The notes under the pieces: model-generated | Told to the model about the DNA's origin: nothing | The model's database searches: none | The model's input: the letters and a program-made list of their open reading frames with translations, nothing else | Shown here: piece after piece, positions 29,015 to 31,908 of the stretch | How the letters are laid out: each line of letters begins with the position of its first letter | Numbering within the stretch: the stretch's first letter is position 1 | Source: a virus | Reading direction: 5' to 3' (one strand) | DNA length: 31,908 nucleotides | Virus record (IMG/VR): IMGVR_UViG_3300032073_000133 | Coordinates: 1-31,908 of that record | Made by a program: the position numbers and the translations under genes

Positions 29015-31908
29015 TATTCATTTTCAGAAAGCATCAAAAAACGTTTTCTAGTAAGCTTCATTAGTTTAATTTTGGCTTCTTTCAATGCTTCAAGTCGTAT
29101 TTCTTTTTCGTCTTCTGACAATTTAGAACTTGCCTCTATCACTTTCATTCTTTGAGTTAAGGTTTTAATTCGTTTATCAGTTTCTTTAATGCGCGGCAAA
29201 ATTCTACGAAGAGGCAATGCTTCTTTCACATAATTTTGTAATTTCTTAACTTCACCGTTAATCCGATATTGCTTTATCTGATCATCTGCTTGGTATGCTT
29301 CACCTCTCAATTTGTAATAGTTTTCTTGATCGTAATAAATAGTTTGTCCACCTACAAAACGATTTAATACCGGAATGCTTTTTGCCCCGTCTTGGGTGAA
29401 AGGTCGAAGCGCGTCTTTACCCATTGATCCAAACAAATGATTCATTACATAGTCAAAAGTTTCTGGACTAACGTCAACCAATCCAGCTTTAACTTCTGTA
29501 CCTCCGGTTAAAGAGTTTAAAGTTGAAGCAACTGTTTTTGATATCTCAGACACATTACCAAAATAGGATTGTGAATCTGGCTTTTTGTATCTGTCGTATG
29601 GGTTTTCATCTGGTCGAATAGGTGCGTCTTTCCAATCCTTATTAGTAACTACCGCAGTGAATGGGTCTAACACATCTGGAGTAGCGGCTCGCAGTATTCC
29701 CGGCCCCGAAAACAAATCGCTTGCACCCCCAATTGGATTGAACGCATTTAAAGTAGAACTTGTTGTGTGTGATAGCGTATCCCAACTAGATATTTCTCCT
29801 CGCAACATTCTTGATAGATTAGTCCCAGCGTAGTGAAAAACGTTAAACCCATACGGCATTGGAATTGTAAGATATTCTTCACCATCAAAAGGACTCATAA
29901 CGATCATGTTGCGTTCTCTAACGTGTTCTGGAATTTTTTTATAAAAAGATTCACCGTCTTCATCTTCGTCAGATATGATGTTGTTTACAAAATCTTGAGC
30001 CACAGCGAAAGCTGCAATTCCCGCTGTAGCTTTCCGTACTTTTTTATTTTCAAGAGCTTGAGCCATACGGTATGTGCCTTGCACCCCAGCGTTAAAAAAC
30101 AAAAACCAACTATTTAATGCACTAGACATTTCACCTTTTCTGGAAAAGTTTACAGTAATGTTTTTTGCTAAACTAGATGCTTGTAGCTTTGTCATGCCAG
30201 CTTTTCTAGCGTTAGCGTACACAGATAACCGCATAGTGTTTTCAACAGAAGCATTAATGTCTCCAGCCTTTTCTCTTAAAAATTTCAAAGCGTTAACTGT
30301 TTTGTTTTTAGATAGTGTAGAGTTAATTTTACCTTTTATTTTTTTAACTTCGTTAAGTCCAAAGAATTCAATTTTTCCACCTATTTCGGTAAACTCTTTG
30401 TAATATTCTCCGTACTCACCTTCGTATGCTTTTTTTCCTTTTGCCCCTACTTCAGCTTTCCACGCGGCTTTAAATGCTGGGCGAATCCCTTTCAACACAT
30501 TCTGTCTTAACCCTTCTGCGTCTGAAGCAGTGAGATTTATTTGCGCTGTTTGCAAATCTCGTAAAAAGTTTGGTATTACAAAACTTGGGGCAAGCTGAGT
30601 GTTGATTAAAGCAAGAAATCTATTTCCAGCCCCCATCCATTGGACTAGCTTGTTTAATGAACCAAAACCAACGTTGTTTAAATTTCTTGCAAGATGTGGA
30701 TTTGTTACACGAAGATATCGCTCTTGCCCAGCAATGAAATACGAAACTAACTCAGGGTCATCTTTCCAACGTGGGTCAACTTGGCTAACCACTTGTCCTT
30801 CGTTATTAAACTGCGGACGCATTTTTGGTTTAGCTGGAGCTACCACATTGTTTTTAAATTTTGTAACTAATTGTTCAAGCGAAGCCATAACGCGGTTACG
30901 TTCAACTTGTTCAATTGTGTTGTAGTGTTGATGGAAAATGTTTGAAAGAATGTCTACTACTTTCTTATCGCTTCCTTTTCGTTTACGATGTCCACGGAAA
31001 ACTCGATTACCACTTTCAAGATGATCAGACCGTGTGCCTTCCCGATTTAATGGAACATAGTTTTTATAAAAAGTAGACAATCTTTCGTGATTAGCTTTGT
31101 CAATTAACCCTCCTTCAAGTTCCATGTCTATTTGTGATTGGAGTAGTTTACGAATGCGAACTTCTAGTTGTTGAAGATTTTTTGTTTTTCCATCGGTTTC
31201 AAATTTCGCCAGAATTCTCCTTGCATTTTCGTTGGTCATACCACTCCCACCATCTGGCATAGCTTCGTTAATGTCAGCGTATCTTTTGTTTGCTTCTGGC
31301 GCATGACGAGCATGAAGATAATCGTGCAAATCTTCATTACTGATTCCAAGACGTTGCATTTCACTTAAAAACGGTTCAAGTTCAGTCTCGTCTAATTCTT
31401 TTTTCAAAAACCCTACACGATCTTGAAGATGTTCCATTCGCAGATACGCATTCATTGTGTCTGGGATCTTTTTTCCAGCCGCAATAGCATCTTGAAGCAT
31501 TTTTAAATCTACAAATCTATCTACTAATTTCCGAATAGCTTTATTTGCGTTTGAGTCTGGGTCTTGAAGGTTGAATTTTGCTCTTGCTGCAAATATTTTT
31601 TCATCAACCAATTGTCCAAATGTTTTTTTAGATTCTGTTTTTCTAGTCTTCTCACTTTCTTTAGCAACTGAATCAATTATGTCTTTAGAAAATTCTGAAG
31701 GAGTGCGAACTATTCCTTTAATAGTGTCATTCCAAATTTCACGAATGCCGTTAGTTAGTTTTACGCCTACTCTTTTTGCAAATTCAAATGCAGATTTAAC
31801 ATTTTGTTTACTCCAGTATGCTGCCATTTTATAAAGACTATAAACGGCTTTTCCAGCAGCGATTGGATCAACTCCAGAACCTACTCGACTACCTAGCTCG
31901 TTCATTAT
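29014..31908 (-). CDS. Large polyvalent virion protein with LPD38-like domain, 5' end outside window
   Basis: This frame has no stop up to the window edge, giving at least 964 codons, and its true start lies beyond. The protein is helical and charged. Segments such as SFVIPNFLRDLQTAQINLTA, SSALNSWFLFFNAGVQGTYR, NMIVMSPFDGEEYLTIPMPY and PYGFNVFHYAGT match the Large Polyvalent Protein-associated Domain 38 pattern found in the C-terminal part of very long podovirus proteins. A C-terminal coiled coil follows (SKLSEDEKEIRLEALKEAKI). Such proteins are packaged in the virion and injected with DNA. The missing part may carry enzymatic modules. It overlaps the next gene by one base. Confidence 0.7.
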   Translation of the reverse strand: MMNELGSRVGSGVDPIAAGKAVYSLYKMAAYWSKQNVKSAFEFAKRVGVKLTNGIREIWNDTIKGIVRTPSEFSKDIIDSVAKESEKTRKTESKKTFGQLVDEKIFAARAKFNLQDPDSNANKAIRKLVDRFVDLKMLQDAIAAGKKIPDTMNAYLRMEHLQDRVGFLKKELDETELEPFLSEMQRLGISNEDLHDYLHARHAPEANKRYADINEAMPDGGSGMTNENARRILAKFETDGKTKNLQQLEVRIRKLLQSQIDMELEGGLIDKANHERLSTFYKNYVPLNREGTRSDHLESGNRVFRGHRKRKGSDKKVVDILSNIFHQHYNTIEQVERNRVMASLEQLVTKFKNNVVAPAKPKMRPQFNNEGQVVSQVDPRWKDDPELVSYFIAGQERYLRVTNPHLARNLNNVGFGSLNKLVQWMGAGNRFLALINTQLAPSFVIPNFLRDLQTAQINLTASDAEGLRQNVLKGIRPAFKAAWKAEVGAKGKKAYEGEYGEYYKEFTEIGGKIEFFGLNEVKKIKGKINSTLSKNKTVNALKFLREKAGDINASVENTMRLSVYANARKAGMTKLQASSLAKNITVNFSRKGEMSSALNSWFLFFNAGVQGTYRMAQALENKKVRKATAGIAAFAVAQDFVNNIISDEDEDGESFYKKIPEHVRERNMIVMSPFDGEEYLTIPMPYGFNVFHYAGTNLSRMLRGEISSWDTLSHTTSSTLNAFNPIGGASDLFSGPGILRAATPDVLDPFTAVVTNKDWKDAPIRPDENPYDRYKKPDSQSYFGNVSEISKTVASTLNSLTGGTEVKAGLVDVSPETFDYVMNHLFGSMGKDALRPFTQDGAKSIPVLNRFVGGQTIYYDQENYYKLRGEAYQADDQIKQYRINGEVKKLQNYVKEALPLRRILPRIKETDKRIKTLTQRMKVIEASSKLSEDEKEIRLEALKEAKIKLMKLTRKRFLMLSENE

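Noticed and set aside
1-31908. Integrated prophage with host flanks
   Set aside because: Phage structural genes lie on both sides of the att core, and no bacterial genes or second copy of the 45-nt core are seen within the window.

Overview
The window is a stretch of a tailed, podovirus-like, temperate bacteriophage genome. Nearly every recognisable gene is phage-type: large and small terminase, portal, scaffold, SU10-type (DUF5309-like) major capsid protein, head-tail adaptor, tail nozzle, tail fibres, family A DNA polymerase, primase, helicase, dNMP kinase and tyrosine integrase. There is no bacterial housekeeping gene. The fibre sequences (N-termini of the MANxxQxKR type, repeats of the YHDGSNSYI type) resemble those of marine and freshwater environmental phages. 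The host cannot be named from the sequence. It uses Shine-Dalgarno sites at some genes (AGGAG before the portal) and probably has a tRNA-Thr(CGU) that serves as attB. Both window ends cut through open genes, so this is part of a larger genome.

Layout. From 16026 down to 1, the virion genes run leftward on the minus strand: TerS-like, two small genes, TerL, a small HTH protein, portal, a 74-aa protein, a terminator and promoter (10533-10655), scaffold, capsid, head-tail proteins, a lysis cassette of very small coupled genes (6055-6972), a tail nozzle and four successive fibre genes, the last incomplete. From 16180 to 19093 a plus-strand island carries eight short genes, mostly acidic and unrecognised, plus an RlpA-like peptidoglycan lytic protein. 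It ends in a strong terminator. A perfect 18-bp inverted repeat with internal 9-bp repeats (19161-19263) lies between this island and the next block.

From 28420 down to 19283 the early genes run leftward: integrase, two ribbon-helix-helix (RHH) regulators sharing a 13-bp repeat, a membrane protein, nucleases (one split into two ORFs), a protein that may bind ssDNA, PolA, dNMP kinase, a primase of the archaeo-eukaryotic (AEP) type and an SF3-like helicase. A 45-nt copy of the 3' half of a tRNA-Thr gene sits beside the integrase and looks like attP. To its right are a small PD-(D/E)XK nuclease and the C-terminal 964 codons of a very large polyvalent virion protein. Phage genes lie on both sides of the att core, so the sequence represents the free or circularly permuted phage rather than an integrated prophage.

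How it fits together: PolA, AEP primase and SF3 helicase would form the replication machinery, with the inverted repeat as a candidate origin. The integrase, attP and RHH regulators would control lysogeny. The RlpA-like protein with the holin-like and spanin-like genes would handle lysis. Key novelties are the split Cas4-like nuclease, the shared RHH operator, the origin-like inverted repeat, a folded leader before the dNMP kinase, and the plus-strand island of small acidic proteins.
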